From Armadillidium nasatum (taxonomy: Eukaryota; Arthropoda; Malacostraca; Isopoda; Armadillidiidae): a stretch of DNA of 25,000 nt. Location: contig SEYY01000716.1 in NCBI GenBank assembly GCA_009176605.1, positions 1 through 25,000 of the forward strand, given 5' to 3'. Both the position numbers and the translations under genes were made by a program. Under the pieces are notes generated by a model. That model did no database searches, was not told the DNA's origin, and saw only the letters and a list, made by a program, of their open reading frames with translations. How positions within the stretch are numbered: the stretch's first letter is position 1; the number at the start of each line of letters is the position of its first letter. Shown here in pieces: positions 1-24,965 of this stretch.

Positions 1-782
1 TCGTTTTCAATGCCTCAAAAACTCAATTCCTCCATCTCTCTACTCGACACAATCTTCCACACAACTACGATATCTTCTTCGAAAACACGCAACTCAAACC
101 TTCATCTGTTCTTAATATTCTCGGTGTTTCCTTTTTCTCGTGATCTTTCTTGGAAAGATCACATTACCTCTCTTTCTAAACAAGCTTCTAAGAGGTTGGG
201 TGTTCTGAGGCGCCTTCAGTATTTCTTCACACCACCCCAGTTGCTTGCTCTGTATAGGGGTGTTGTTCGCCCCTGTATGGAGTATGCGTCACACATCTGG
301 GGTGGTTCCACACACACAGCTCTCCTGAAAAGGTGGAGTCTAGGGAAATTTTCGCCTTATCAATTCTCCTGCTCTTCACTAACTCTCTCCAATCTCTTTC
401 TGCCCGTCGAAATGTTGCGTCACTCTCTCTTTACTATCGCTATTACAATGGACACTGCTCTTCTGAACTCTCTCGTCGCATACCTCCTCCATTAAGAAGG
501 GCTCGTGCGACTCGTCTTTCTACACAGTCTCATCCTTTCTCTGTCCAACTCTCTGACCCCAGACTTAACCTCTATGCTCAATCTTACATTTACTCTACTG
601 GTAAAGTCTGGAACACACTTCCTTCATCTATTTTTCCCAACTACCTATGACTTAAGCACCTTTAAACGAGTCCGTGTATCGGGTCATGTCGGCCTTTAAT
701 TTGACCATGTCTCCGACTTTCCTCCCAACTCTGGTGGAACAGTGGTAGGCCTCTGGCCTTTGCCCACCAGAGGAGAAATAAA
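1..782 (+). pseudogene. Non-LTR retrotransposon (jockey/CR1-type LINE) copy A, 3' part
   Basis: Broken fragment holding the C-terminal third of the reverse transcriptase ORF and the 3' UTR. Visible motifs, across frameshifts: FSRDLSWKDHI, SKRLGVLRRLQ, FTPPQLLALYRGVVRPCMEY, SHIWGGSTHTALL, then NVASLSLYYRY, STGKVWNTLPSS and an FKR-type ending. These belong to the post-catalytic domain of jockey/CR1-like elements often annotated as 'RNA-directed DNA polymerase from transposon BS'. A frameshift near 335 shifts the remainder by one frame. The copy runs off the left edge of the window and ends in A-rich DNA at about 778-800. Confidence 0.88.
750..773 (+). other. 3' UTR stem-loop of LINE copy A
   Basis: CCTCTGG (750-756) and CCAGAGG (767-773) form a perfect 7-bp stem with a 10-base loop, only a few bases before the A-rich tail. 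The same block is present in copy B near 3650-3680, with a partly eroded stem. LINE reverse transcriptases often recognise 3' terminal hairpins, so a role in template recognition is plausible but inferred. Confidence 0.55.
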
Positions 783-822
<40 letters not shown>

Positions 823-823
823 T
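779..823. repeat. A-tail followed by (TA)n
   Basis: About 21 A residues run straight into about 22 bases of TA. The A tract is the tail of LINE copy A; the TA stretch probably grew from it. Confidence 0.9.
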
Positions 824-844
824 GAGCAACAGGAATTTGCAGCC

Positions 845-3690
845 AGCTATTCTGGGTGCATGGACTGTTTTTTTTCATTAACTTCTGCAGCATTCGTGGT
901 CTTCATTCCAATTTCCACTTTGTTGATCATCACCTCTCTTCTTCTAGAACTCAACTCTTACTCTTGACCGAAACTCAGATGTTTGAGCGTTCTGATAGCA
1001 AACCCTTTTATGTTTCCTCCTACTGTCTCTATCCTCAATTTTCAGCCAAAGGTGAATGTTGTGCATACGTGCGCTATGATATTTGTTCTCGTTTCTCTAG
1101 TCTGGAGTCTTCCAAATTTTCCACCTTGTGGCTTGAGCTCTCTTGCCATTCTATGACTAAATTTATTTGCTGTTTTTATTTATCTCCTAATTCTACTGAA
1201 TATCCTAAATTCTTTTGCTATCTAAGCTCCAAAATAATTACATTCTCTCTTCTTTCTCTGAAATCATCATATTAGGTGATTTCGATGTTCACCACTGCCA
1301 TATCCAGAATGACTTTGAGCAGTTGGTGCAGCTCTCTACTCATATCCCTGATCGTTTTGGAGATGAACCCAACATTCTAGACCTTTTTCTAACATCTGAT
1401 CCTTCTCCTTATACTGTTAAACTCTTTCCACCTCTGGGTTCCTCCAATTACCTTCATATCTCTGTATCCTCTTCTATCTCTTCAAGTTTTCAGCAGGAAA
1501 GACACCCTTCTATTGAAAGGAAATGTTTTTGTCATTTTGGTGCTGCAAGCTGGTTGGACATGCAATAATACTTCTTTGATTTCCTGTTGAGTGATTATTG
1601 CTTCCATCAGGTGGGGTTGGGGAGGGGTGGGCCCTCGGAGTGTGCTGAATGCATAGATGAGGTGATTCTCTCTGGCATGGAGGTGTACATTCTATTTTCT
1701 TTCCCTTCTACTAAATAAAACAAACCTTGGTTTAACTCTGCTTGTTCTCACTCTATCAGCTGCATGGTTGCTGCCTTCAGGGATTACCATCCTCTTCAAA
1801 CTCCATAAACTCATACAACTTATATATCATCCCAGAATTGTTCAAAATCTACCCTTCATAACACTAAAAACTCTTTGCATAGAAAATGCAATAACCTTTC
1901 TAGTTCCTCTTCCTCACGCTCTTTCTGGTATTTTGCAGAAAGTGTCAACTCTAACTTTGCTTTCTTTTTTTTCCCTTCTTTAGTATCTTCTGACTGCACA
2001 ACTGCTGTTTTACCTTCTTCTAAAACTGAACTCTTTTGCTCAAACTTTTGACTCTAAATCAAATTTAGACAATTCTGGAGATATTCCTCTTCCTTCAACT
2101 CCCTCCAACCCATTTATGCCTATAATTATAATCTCTTCTAAAGATGTCATTTCTGCTCTCTCTGAGCTTAATAATAAGAAGGTATACTGTCCTGATGGTA
2201 TTCCTCCTGTGATTCTCAAAATTTGTGCTTCTGAGCTTGCACCCTGCCTTGGTAAACTATTTTGTCTGTCTTTCTACTTCGACCTTCTCTTCTTGCTGGA
2301 AACATGTGCACATTCAGCTTGTGCCAATGAATGGGGATCCCTCTCAACCCTCCAGCTATCGTCCCATTTCTTTGACCTTTGTTCTCTCTAAAGTTTTTGA
2401 ATCTATCCTTAACTGGAAGATTTGGTAACATCTCAATTTTTTCCAATCTTATCACTGATCGCCAGTATGGCTTTCGTAAGAAACACTCTATTGGTTATCT
2501 TCTTTCCCTTCTCTCTGACTCTTGGTCCTCCGCTCTTGAGCATTTCAGTGAATCTTTTGCTGTGGCGCTGGACATATCGAAAACCTTTGTTAGAGTCTGG
2601 CACAAAGCTTTGATTTCTAAACTTCTCTCTTTTGGTTTCCTATCCTTCTCTCTGTGATCTTTCTAATTTCCTTTCCGGTTGTTCTATACCAGCTGTTGTA
2701 GATGGCCACTGTTCTTCCTTTAAATCTGTTAATAGTGGTGTTAATCAGGTTTTGTCCTATCCCCAACACTTTTTCTACTTTTCATTAATGGTCTCTCTAT
2801 TACTTCATCTCCTATCCACTCCAATGCTGATGACTCCACCCTTCATTACTCCTTTCAGTTTGAAATACGTCCCACCCAACAGCAGTTAATAGACTTAAGA
2901 AGAATATCCTTGGAGCAACTAACCTCTGAACTTTCATGTATTTCAAATTGGGGCAGAGAAAACATGGTAGTTTTCAATGACTCAAAACCTTGCCTACTCG
3001 ACAATCTTTCCCATGCATAACTCAAACCTTCACCTGTTCTTAATATTCTCTTGTATCTTTTTCTTGTGATCTTGGAAAGATCACATTACTTCTCTTTCTA
3101 AACAAGCTTCTAAGAGGTTGGGTGTTCTGAGGCGCCTTCAGAATTACTTCACGCCACCCCAGTTGCTTGCTCTCTATAGGGGTGTTGTTTGCTCCTGTAT
3201 GGAGTATGCTTCAAACATTTGTGATTGTTCCACTCATACAGCTCTCCTTGAGAAGGTGGAGTCTAGGGCTTTTCGTCTCAACAACTCTCCTGCTCTTACT
3301 TTCTCCAGTCTCTTTCTGCCCATTGAATTGTTGTGTCACCCTCTCTATACTATCGCTGTTACAATGGATTCTGCTCTTTTGAACTCTTATTGCATTCCTC
3401 CTTTCCATTGAAAAAAGCTCATGCAGCATACCTTTCTACAGAGTCTCATCCTATGTCTGTTCAACTCTCCAACCCCAGGACTGAACCGCTATGCTCAATC
3501 TTACATATACTCTACTGGTAAAGCCTGGAACACACTGTTAAATACTCCCTTTCTTTGACTTGCATACTTTCAAACGCCGTGTATCTGTACATGTTGGCCT
3601 TTCCTTCGACCAAGGTAGAGTTTTTCCAACTCTGGTGGAATTTGGTAAGCCTCTGGCCTTTTCCCACTGGAGGAGATATAAAAAGAAATA
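845..3690 (+). pseudogene. Same LINE family, copy B: endonuclease to 3' UTR, degenerate
   Basis: Broken retrotransposon with domains in order. An APE-type endonuclease lies at about 880-1570, with [20 protein letters not shown] and [20 protein letters not shown]. Reverse transcriptase follows at about 2116-2960, with CPDGIPPVILK, DRQYGFRKKHS, ALDISKTFVRVWHKAL (family norm DISKAFDRVWH) and ADDSTLHYS, the catalytic DD still present. The C-terminal domain at 3100-3560 has LGVLRRLQNYFTPPQLLALY. Many frameshifts and stops separate the pieces, and about 40-60 bp are missing near 3010-3060 relative to copy A. It is truncated 5' of the endonuclease and ends with the family 3' UTR block and an A-rich stretch. 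It is not a functional gene. Confidence 0.9.
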
Positions 3691-3793
3691 AATGTAATTC
3701 AGATTTAATAAAATGTAAAGCAAAATCTTAAAATTCAGTATATTCATAAAATGTAGTAATCATACATATAGAATATAGGGTTTGTGACTTAAT

Positions 3794-3904
<111 letters not shown>

Positions 3905-3971
3905 TTTTTTCTTTTTTTAGAACATATATTTTAAAAAAAAACACCCAGTAGTTTTGTATTATTTTATTTAG

Positions 3972-4023
3972 ATTACATTCTCTGAAATTCATCATATTAG
4001 GTGATTTCAATGTTCACCACCGA
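3972..4023 (+). mobile_element. Third scrap of the same LINE (endonuclease motif)
   Basis: The stretch CATCATATTAGGTGATTTC, continuing into ATGTTCACCAC, repeats 1265-1299 of copy B almost exactly and encodes IILGDFNVHH, the endonuclease core with the consensus Asn that copy B has lost. Only about 50 bp are recognisable. It ends less than 90 bp before the start codon of the ABC transporter. Confidence 0.8.
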
Positions 4024-4110
4024 AAATAGTGTTAGAAATTTATCTTACTCTAAAATAAATAATAGATAAGAATTTTACCATAATCTGATAAATGATACAA
4101 TAGAGAAAAA
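4024..4110 (+). promoter_or_regulatory. Presumed 5' UTR/proximal upstream region of the ABCC-like gene
   Basis: AT-rich 87 bp between the LINE scrap and the ATG. I see no convincing TATA box, initiator or CpG-rich promoter, and the AT bias makes TATA-like strings uninformative. It is called only by position, and an upstream untranslated exon is not excluded. Confidence 0.3.
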
Positions 4111-17333
<13,223 letters not shown>

Positions 17334-18663
17334 GTAAGTTTTAATTTTATTTTAATATTTTAACTGAATATTATTTTATTTCATCTAAAATTAAATAAAT
17401 ACATAAATAACAAAGTTTGTGTGCTAATGTAGTAACCATTGAAGTCTTGGAGTAAGATGTTTAGCTAAAAGAATATTTTGAAAGACCTTGGGTAAGCAGT
17501 CACTTGATCAGGAAGTTAGAAAATAAATTGATTTTATGTTGTGTCTGAGATATAACTAACTTTGAAAGTAATTGATTAATTATTTAAATTATCAATTTTG
17601 AGTGTATTAACTGCAGTTTGCCCCTTCACAATATGAACACATATACAGAAGAGGTGGTAAAAACCACTTTCGACAATCTTTGAAGCTTTCTATGTTATAA
17701 ATGCAGTGAATATTTTGTGAATTTTTTTGCAGAAATACACTATAATTAAACATAAAAATTTAGCTTACTTACACCAGATCTTAATATAAATTACATTTCA
17801 CCGAACCAATCCAGGGGTTATTTAAAACTGATTAGTTGATAAAGTGATATTGTAATATGTTATCTGGGATTAGAATTGAGGAATGTGATCTTACTGCTGG
17901 GTAAAAATTTAAAAAAAAAAAAAAAAATTATTATTGATTTTATTATATTTTTATTTTTCATTTTATGTACATCTGTCTCTATGTATCATCTTTTTATAGA
18001 AAGAATTGTAGAGAAAAATTATGAACCCTAAATTCATGTTATATCTTAGTAGATTATTATTTGATATAAATTAGACTATTATTGGTTTTTTAAACTCGAA
18101 AAGAAATTTGACACTGGAAATGTACCCTACCCCATTTAGATAAAAAATTGTAAACTTTTGTTATTTTTACTTTCTGCTAAGAAAATTCTGGAATAATTTT
18201 GGGTAAGTTGTTAGTTTTGAAGAACTATTCGTATGCTTTATAGACAGTGGCTGTTCTGCATGATACTTTTTATGTCATTTTCATATAACTTCATTTTATA
18301 GTAAAATTTCTATACCACATAATTTGTAGCTGTTTCAATGACTTTTTTGAAACTAGATAAAAATTATTCAGAATCTTCATGTTACCTTATGGAGTTTGAA
18401 ATGTACAGTACAATTTTTTATGTAGATTTATGATTGTTTAGTTGATTGTAAGACATTGGCTTAAATATTAGTAGTAATAAATTAATTGCTGTTTATTGTG
18501 TTTTTATTTTTAATTTAAATAGAGTTTTATTTTTTTCAATATTTTAATGATTATTGCTAAGTTTTCAATTTTTTTTAACTATATTCTATAAAATTCAAAA
18601 GCATATTGTAGAAGTAGCATGTTTCAAAGCCCTTTCAGTGGAAATTCTAGTAGATTAATATCG

Positions 18664-18665
<2 letters not shown>
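17334..18665. other. Intron 6, 5' portion: nothing recognised
   Basis: AT-rich unique sequence. No continuation of the ABCC frame, no TE motif and no RNA gene found on either strand. Confidence 0.5.
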
Positions 18666-18712
<47 letters not shown>

Positions 18713-18735
18713 ATTATTATTATTATTATTATTAA
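18666..18735. repeat. (ATT)n microsatellite
   Basis: About 70 bp of ATT units with one interruption near 18710. Confidence 0.95.
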
Positions 18736-20185
18736 ATTAAAATCATCATTTATTTTGTTGAGTCTCTTTAATATTTTATCACAGAAATTTTCTTGAATAT
18801 TATTTTAGAATAAAATAACACAATTGATTTTATTTTAATTCTCACCTTTCGTCTATATACTTCGGTTATTTTTATTCTGGAAGTCAATTTATAAGTTGGT
18901 CACGTCTAGAATGATTAGTGAAGAGGTGAAACGTCGAAAAATAAAAAATAAAACTTTCATATGTAAGGAAAAATAGTTAAAGATAGACTATAAAAATATA
19001 TTGTTTTTAAAGGAAAAGGAATTGCAAATGAAGTGAGAAAAAAATGGTCAAATGGGACAATTATAGAATTTTAATTGATAAAAGACCTATAGAATTAGTG
19101 GAAAGACCAAAAATGGTGATAGAGGAAGATGATAATGAAATAAAGTAAAACATACTTGTGAAGCTTCGTAGAGATTGAAGGTGGCTTAGAATATTTGTGA
19201 CTAATAAACAGAATTTTAGAGTGTTTAGTAAAGTGAGTCACTGCATTTAAAGAAAAGGTTTGAAATATCTGACCTTTGACAAATTAAAAGTGATTAAATT
19301 GTAATTGTAAATTTTGAGGCGTGGATGAGTGGAAAAGCCCCATTACAAACAATATTGTGAAACCAGATTTTTATTTCCTTTTTGGGGGTGGGAGTAGGGA
19401 TGGAGGCGTAATTAGAGCTATAACTAAAAAACTATTAAAATGTTTGCTCCTCACTGACATTTTTCTTTTTGAGAAAGAGAACTTTCTAGGAAGTTTGTAA
19501 CTAGGATTTGCATGAGGGATCTGACCAGCTCCATATAAGTATGTGAGGCAAAGCCATTAGTTGATTTCTCTTGACAGATCTGCAATTAAGCGCTTCATAC
19601 TATTGCTGTTTTAATGAATCTAAACTCATTAATAATATACTGTGCTATTCTAACAAGAAACTGAATCACAAATTTAAAATAAACTTTAAAATGAGGAAGT
19701 CTAAATTACTTCATAGCATTCAAAATCATAACTCATAATCAGAGTGGAACTCTGTATATGAAACATTTAAGGGTATATATCCTTTTTGTTTTTATTTCAT
19801 TGCTAATTGTAAAGCAAGTAAGTTGTAAATAAATATGATGTATATTGAAATAAAAAGGAAACCCTCCAAACTACATAATCAGTAAACTACTGCTGATGCT
19901 CGATTCTGATTCTTTATCCTTTTCCTTTTTGCTATTTAACATTATGACAAGTTATGTCGATGGAAGCGAATGAAATTTTCCAGTAATGGAAATCGACACA
20001 CTTATTTTTAACGAATTTGAAATACATCATTTCGATTATAATGAATATCAATGCATTTACTTTTAAATATGTCGGAAAGATTTATTTTGGTTTCATCCAT
20101 TCCCATAGTAACATTGATATTTGAGAGTGGGAAGCATGTTCCTTTAGTGTTAATTTGTGCATGTAATGAATATATGTAATCCCTG

Positions 20186-20186
<1 letters not shown>
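18736..20186. other. Intron 6 segment with one copy of a 33-bp repeated motif
   Basis: No gene recognised. GGCGTGGATGAGTGGAAAAG, continuing to 19350 (19318-19350), matches 28 of 33 bases at 20254-20286 and contains TGGATGAGTGG, resembling a tRNA A box. The rest is featureless AT-rich DNA. Confidence 0.5.

Positions 20187-20249
<63 letters not shown>
20187..20249. repeat. (ATT)n microsatellite
   Basis: About 63 bp of perfect ATT units. The minus strand reads as poly-Asn, an artefact. It ends five bases before the second copy of the 33-bp motif. Confidence 0.97.
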
Positions 20250-20253
20250 CAAG

Positions 20254-20286
20254 GGCATGGGTGAGTGGAATAGCCTCATTATAAAC
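20254..20286 (+). repeat. Second copy of 33-bp A-box-like motif
   Basis: GGCATGGGTGAGTGGAATAG, continuing to CATTATAAAC; pairs with 19318-19350. It may be the head of a tRNA-derived SINE with a Ser/Leu-type A box, but no B box follows within the expected distance. Confidence 0.4.
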
Positions 20287-21049
20287 TTTCAGGAATCACT
20301 CACCCTAGGGTCTTTTCAAAAATAAATTCAAAACTTGTTTTTGAAGTACTTATGTTCCTTAGGTTTTGGTTACCATTAAGAATAATGATAGTTATTATTA
20401 TAATTATTATAGTCATCATCATTATTATTATTTTATTATATTATTATTGTAATTATAATTATTATACTATAATAATTATTTATTTGTTACTATTTTTATT
20501 TTTATTATTGTTATAATTTTTTTTCAATTTTTCAAGAGATTTTTCAGTTTTCTAAGTATTATTATTCTTATTACTATCATTGTAATTCAAGGTCTTTTAC
20601 ATTTGTTATTATAATTGTTTTTTTTAAAGAACTTTATTTGATTTGATTTGATCTATACTTTGTTAATATTATACATATTTTTGTATATGAATAAATAAGA
20701 ACAGAACATGAACTCATAGAGGCAATTCCTCACTCCATCAACCTTTTTTCAGTCAAAAAAATATTAATAATGTATTTATAATTTTAATTTGTATATTGTA
20801 GTTTTTTTTTCCTTTTAGCTGAATAAATGTTATCGATTATTATTATTATTATTATTAAAAAGTCAAATTTTTAGCCATAGCTTCTATAAAATATGATTTT
20901 GATTCCAGCTTTACAAAAATACCTGTCTTCTTACCTCATTATTTATGCATCTTAATTTTTAATTTTATTTTTTTAGTTTTAATTTTCGCTAATTTTATCT
21001 GTTTTAATTTTTAATTTTCTCAGTTGTAATTTATTATTATGACACTTTT
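20287..21049. other. Intron 6 segment: scattered ATT/TTA-rich DNA
   Basis: Imperfect ATT/TAA-type simple sequence at 20385-20580 and a short (ATT)n at 20837-20856; no gene or named element. Confidence 0.5.
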
Positions 21050-21570
21050 GGGAGCTTCTGAGAAAGAAGAGAAAGGAATAAGAAAAGAGAGAGAAGAATA
21101 AATCGCAGAGGAGACTAGGAAAGTTGTAGAAGATAGAAGAAAGCCAAAACCGGACCTAAATAAGTGCATAATCATGGATTGAAAAAGAGGAATGTTGGAG
21201 ACTTAGCTAGAAAAAAAGAAACAAGTTAAAAGCAAGGACGATGGAGGTACTTTAAGTTGGGTTAAAGATTTGGCTGGAGAAGTGGAAATGCTGCAACAAA
21301 GGGAAGATATGGGAACAGTGCACAAGATAAAAAGTTGATTGGAAAGAGATGCAGAAACTAATATAAAAAATGATTACTCCTGCGTAGGAACAACTAATGA
21401 TGTAATAAACCGAGAAAATGAAGGATGGGGAAAATAAAATGGAAGAAAGGCATAGATATGGGCTGAATATTAAGATTGGAATTGGATCCTCGTCTGAGAT
21501 TAAAGAAAGGAAGAAGAGCCCAGAAATGGATCTAATACAGGTTGAACCTGTGTGTTGATCAAGAATTGAT
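21050..21570 (+). other. Purine-rich strand segment
   Basis: About 520 bp in which A and G dominate the + strand (for example AGAAAGAAGAGAAAGG near 21059). All frames are interrupted. It vaguely resembles the charged region between LINE endonuclease and reverse transcriptase, but no diagnostic motif confirms this. Confidence 0.4.
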
Positions 21571-21730
21571 GATTAAGAAATTGTGGAAACTTTTAATTTA
21601 ATTTGAAAGAAGGAACCTTAAATAGTTTTTTTTTTTTTTAAATTAAAAAAAAAAAATTTCGCACCTCACTGACTGGCATTTCCCTATTTGAGGAGACTCT
21701 AATATTATTTTAAATCTTTACTGAACAAGG

Positions 21731-21802
<72 letters not shown>

Positions 21803-22004
21803 ATTAATATTATTCTTTCCATTTTTTTTAGTCCGTTCATTATAACATGGGATTATGCCATTTGGCGAAACCAATATTGAGTTGCTTCACACACAAAAAA
21901 ATGTATATTTTTAATGTATATAAATATATACTAATTTTAATAATAATAAAATATTAAAAAAAAAATTATATGTATATATAAATAAAAAAAAAAAAATAAT
22001 CTTC
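21571..22004. repeat. AT-rich segment with (ATT)n microsatellite
   Basis: Contains perfect ATT units at about 21733-21801 plus A/T runs; otherwise nothing recognised. Confidence 0.85.
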
Positions 22005-22789
<785 letters not shown>

Positions 22790-23029
22790 GCTGTTGTTGT
22801 AACTCTGGTCATATCTTTGTCCAGGAGCTGGATGATCAATATGAAAAGAACATTTTGCCAACCAGATCAGTTTTCTAATCTGTTTCAAATTCCCTGTAAA
22901 CATGTTTATAAAAGAACTTACCTTTTCACTTTAAATGGTAAATTGACATATCTACCCTTTCAGTTTGCAAGTGTAATCACAATGCATCTTAAATATAAAT
23001 ATTGTTATCTTTAGACCTTACAGGAAAAT
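22790..23029. other. Segment upstream of the hAT remnant, unassigned
   Basis: Moderately AT-rich with an open frame at 22817-23014 of no recognisable family. It may belong to the same hAT remnant, but no motif shows it. Confidence 0.35.
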
Positions 23030-23165
23030 GGTTATGCTCTTATCCATCTAATGTACTGAGTGAGAGGATGTTTAGCCTAGCAGGCAGCATCTACAGCTTA
23101 AAACGAAATAGTCTTTCTCCTGAATGACCCCATATGCTTCTATTTTTTGCATAATAATCTTAAAC
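23030..23165 (+). pseudogene. hAT transposase dimerisation-domain remnant
   Basis: The frame from 23041 reads YPSNVLSERMFSLAGSIYS, then LKRNSLSPE, a stop, and HMLLFFA. This matches the conserved C-terminal hAT signature (P.....SERVFS.AG.....KRN.LSP......L.FL). Only the end of the gene remains. The stop after LSPE and the lack of upstream RNase H-like motifs show a pseudogene. Flanking inverted repeats were not found. Confidence 0.75.
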
Positions 23166-24476
23166 TTTGAAAATTAAATTTGTGTAATCTTTTAAATTAT
23201 TCAATTTCGTAATAAAAGAATAAATTACGGTAATTAATATTGAGTTGCAATTAAGACTTGTTTTACTAAGTAATAAAAATTGCGATTTGTAAAGCCCTCT
23301 AAGTCAAACTCAGAAAACTTGTCAAAATCAAAAATTTGCTATGTGTTTACTGTTTGAACAATTTTTAATGTAATTTTTTGGAGTAGATAGAATTGGATGT
23401 TATAAAATTTCATAATCGGAGCATTTTTATATGTGCCAATTAGTTTGATATTTAGTCTAAAAGTGAAAGGATAATTTTGAGTAGTTGTATATGAAAAAAC
23501 AAATAGCATTTTGATGAATATGTTTTAGGTTTAAGTTTAGATGAATATTTTTCTAATTTATCTTGCAGACGGTCGAAACTGAAATTATCCAGAAATTTAC
23601 TTTACTATTTATCTGATTTTTATGAAATTTTCTATGTAGTTATTTTTGAACGAATTACATAACTTTTATTTATGTCAGTTTTGATATGCCCAAACATTTG
23701 ACACCTGGATATGCCATTCACAATTTTCATAGCCTTCACAAATGTTGGATAAGTAGAAAGCGGTCAAAATAATAACTGCAATCTGTTTTTCTATATACTC
23801 TTATAATTTCATAAAAATTGGATGAACAGTAAGAATTCTAGACCAGATTTTCAATTTTGATAATTTTTTGATTTTTGCCAGAAATTTTTTTCTTTTACAT
23901 TTTTGGATGGTGTAAATCTGAAACTTTATTTAAGACACTTCTAAATGCTGTAGGTTTTTTTTTCTTGATTCAACAACAAAATCGGCCATTCAAATTGGGA
24001 CCAGATGCCACAAACATGTCAGATTCAGGAAAATGTTCAAAATCAGATTTGAAACTCGACATATTATATCTACTCTAAAGGTACAAAAGTTTCATAAAAA
24101 TTAGATGAATAGAAAGAAAGAAAGAAAGAAAGAAAGAAGAAGAAAAAAAAAAAAATAAATAAAACATTTTCAATGTCCAAATTTTTAAGAAGTGTTGCAT
24201 TGAATCTGCCCATTAAGTTAATATCTTTTTACATTTTGATGTATTTTCCAGGAATATTTGTTCAGCGTAATTATTTCAATATTTATGCATATTGATTTAC
24301 GTCAATTAAAAGAACATTCTCATGCATAATTATATAAAGCAAATTACTGGAAGTGTTTTTAAAGATTGTCTAAATGCAATATGAAATGCATTTTAAATTT
24401 CAGAAATCTTTGATATTTCTGAAAGGCTCTATCAGTAAAAATAAGATAGCTTTTTCAATTATTATACATACGCATT
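23166..24476. other. Intron 6 segment with short dispersed repeat and GAAA tract
   Basis: No gene recognised. TTTCATAAAAATTGGATGAA (from 23807) recurs as TTTCATAAAAATTAGATGAA (from 24090), and its first 17 bases appear inverted at 23611-23627. A (GAAA)n tract with an A run lies at 24111-24155 just after the last copy. The open frame at 23875-24078 has no known motif. Confidence 0.5.
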
Positions 24477-24704
24477 CAGAGGCGGTCATTCCATGTATTC
24501 TAGGTAAGCGACGCTTACCCAATTTCAACAGATTATGAAACTGTAGGTACCTGATGCAATAGTTAATATCATTTCTTAAGTTGAATTTATAAATCCGAGT
24601 GTTTCCTATGTAAGAATGAGATGCATACCAGATCTTGGTAAGCTGAATATATATATTTATATACATACCATTTACTTACTCAAAAATTTCACCGCTCGCC
24701 CCTG
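24477..24704. mobile_element. Possible hAT-type MITE, 228 bp
   Basis: Left end CAGAGGCGG at 24477; right end CGCCCCTG at 24704, whose complement is CAGGGGCG. Termini of the form CAGRGGCG are typical of hAT elements. The expected 8-bp target duplication is not convincing (TACGCATT versus TATAATTG). The interior contains the palindrome at 24503-24519. Confidence 0.4.
24503..24519. other. 17-bp perfect palindrome GGTAAGCG-A-CGCTTACC
   Basis: Eight-base arms around a single A, 26 bp inside the left end of the candidate MITE. It is too short for a foldback element and may be a subterminal transposase site or a chance hairpin. Confidence 0.7.
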
Positions 24705-24785
24705 TATAATTGTGCAATACTTTTCAAGTTTTCAATGTAATAGGCATATACTCTATGAAACTAAAATATTCAGATTTTTTTTAAG

Positions 24786-24895
24786 GAAAAATATTAAGAT
24801 GTCAATTCTGGCTAACTCGAGGTTTTATCATGGAAATAATCCAGTCAGAAATGGATCTTTTGAAAAGGCCAAACATCCAACTAGAGCCAGTTCCA
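24786..24895 (+). CDS. possible ABCC-like exon 7 (variable linker), weak
   Basis: A T-rich tract ends in TTTTTTTTAAG at 24785. The following 110 bp are open in the frame demanded by the phase-2 end of exon 6, with a stop at 24898-24900 just after a possible weak donor, GTTAAA, at 24896. The peptide is hydrophilic and basic (for example NPVRNGSFEKAKHPTRASS), as expected for the variable linker after L0, and GC is higher than around it. There is no conserved motif to align, and an open frame this short can arise by chance. If real, intron 6 spans 17334-24785. Confidence 0.3.
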
Positions 24896-24965
24896 GTTAA
24901 ATTTTTGTGGCAACATAATCTTTCATAGTAAATCTTTTGCTTGCCATTATATCATTTATATATAT

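Noticed and set aside
20082..20279. Poly-Asn protein on the minus strand
   Set aside because: It is the translation of an (ATT)n array with unrelated flanks; same for 22607-22903.
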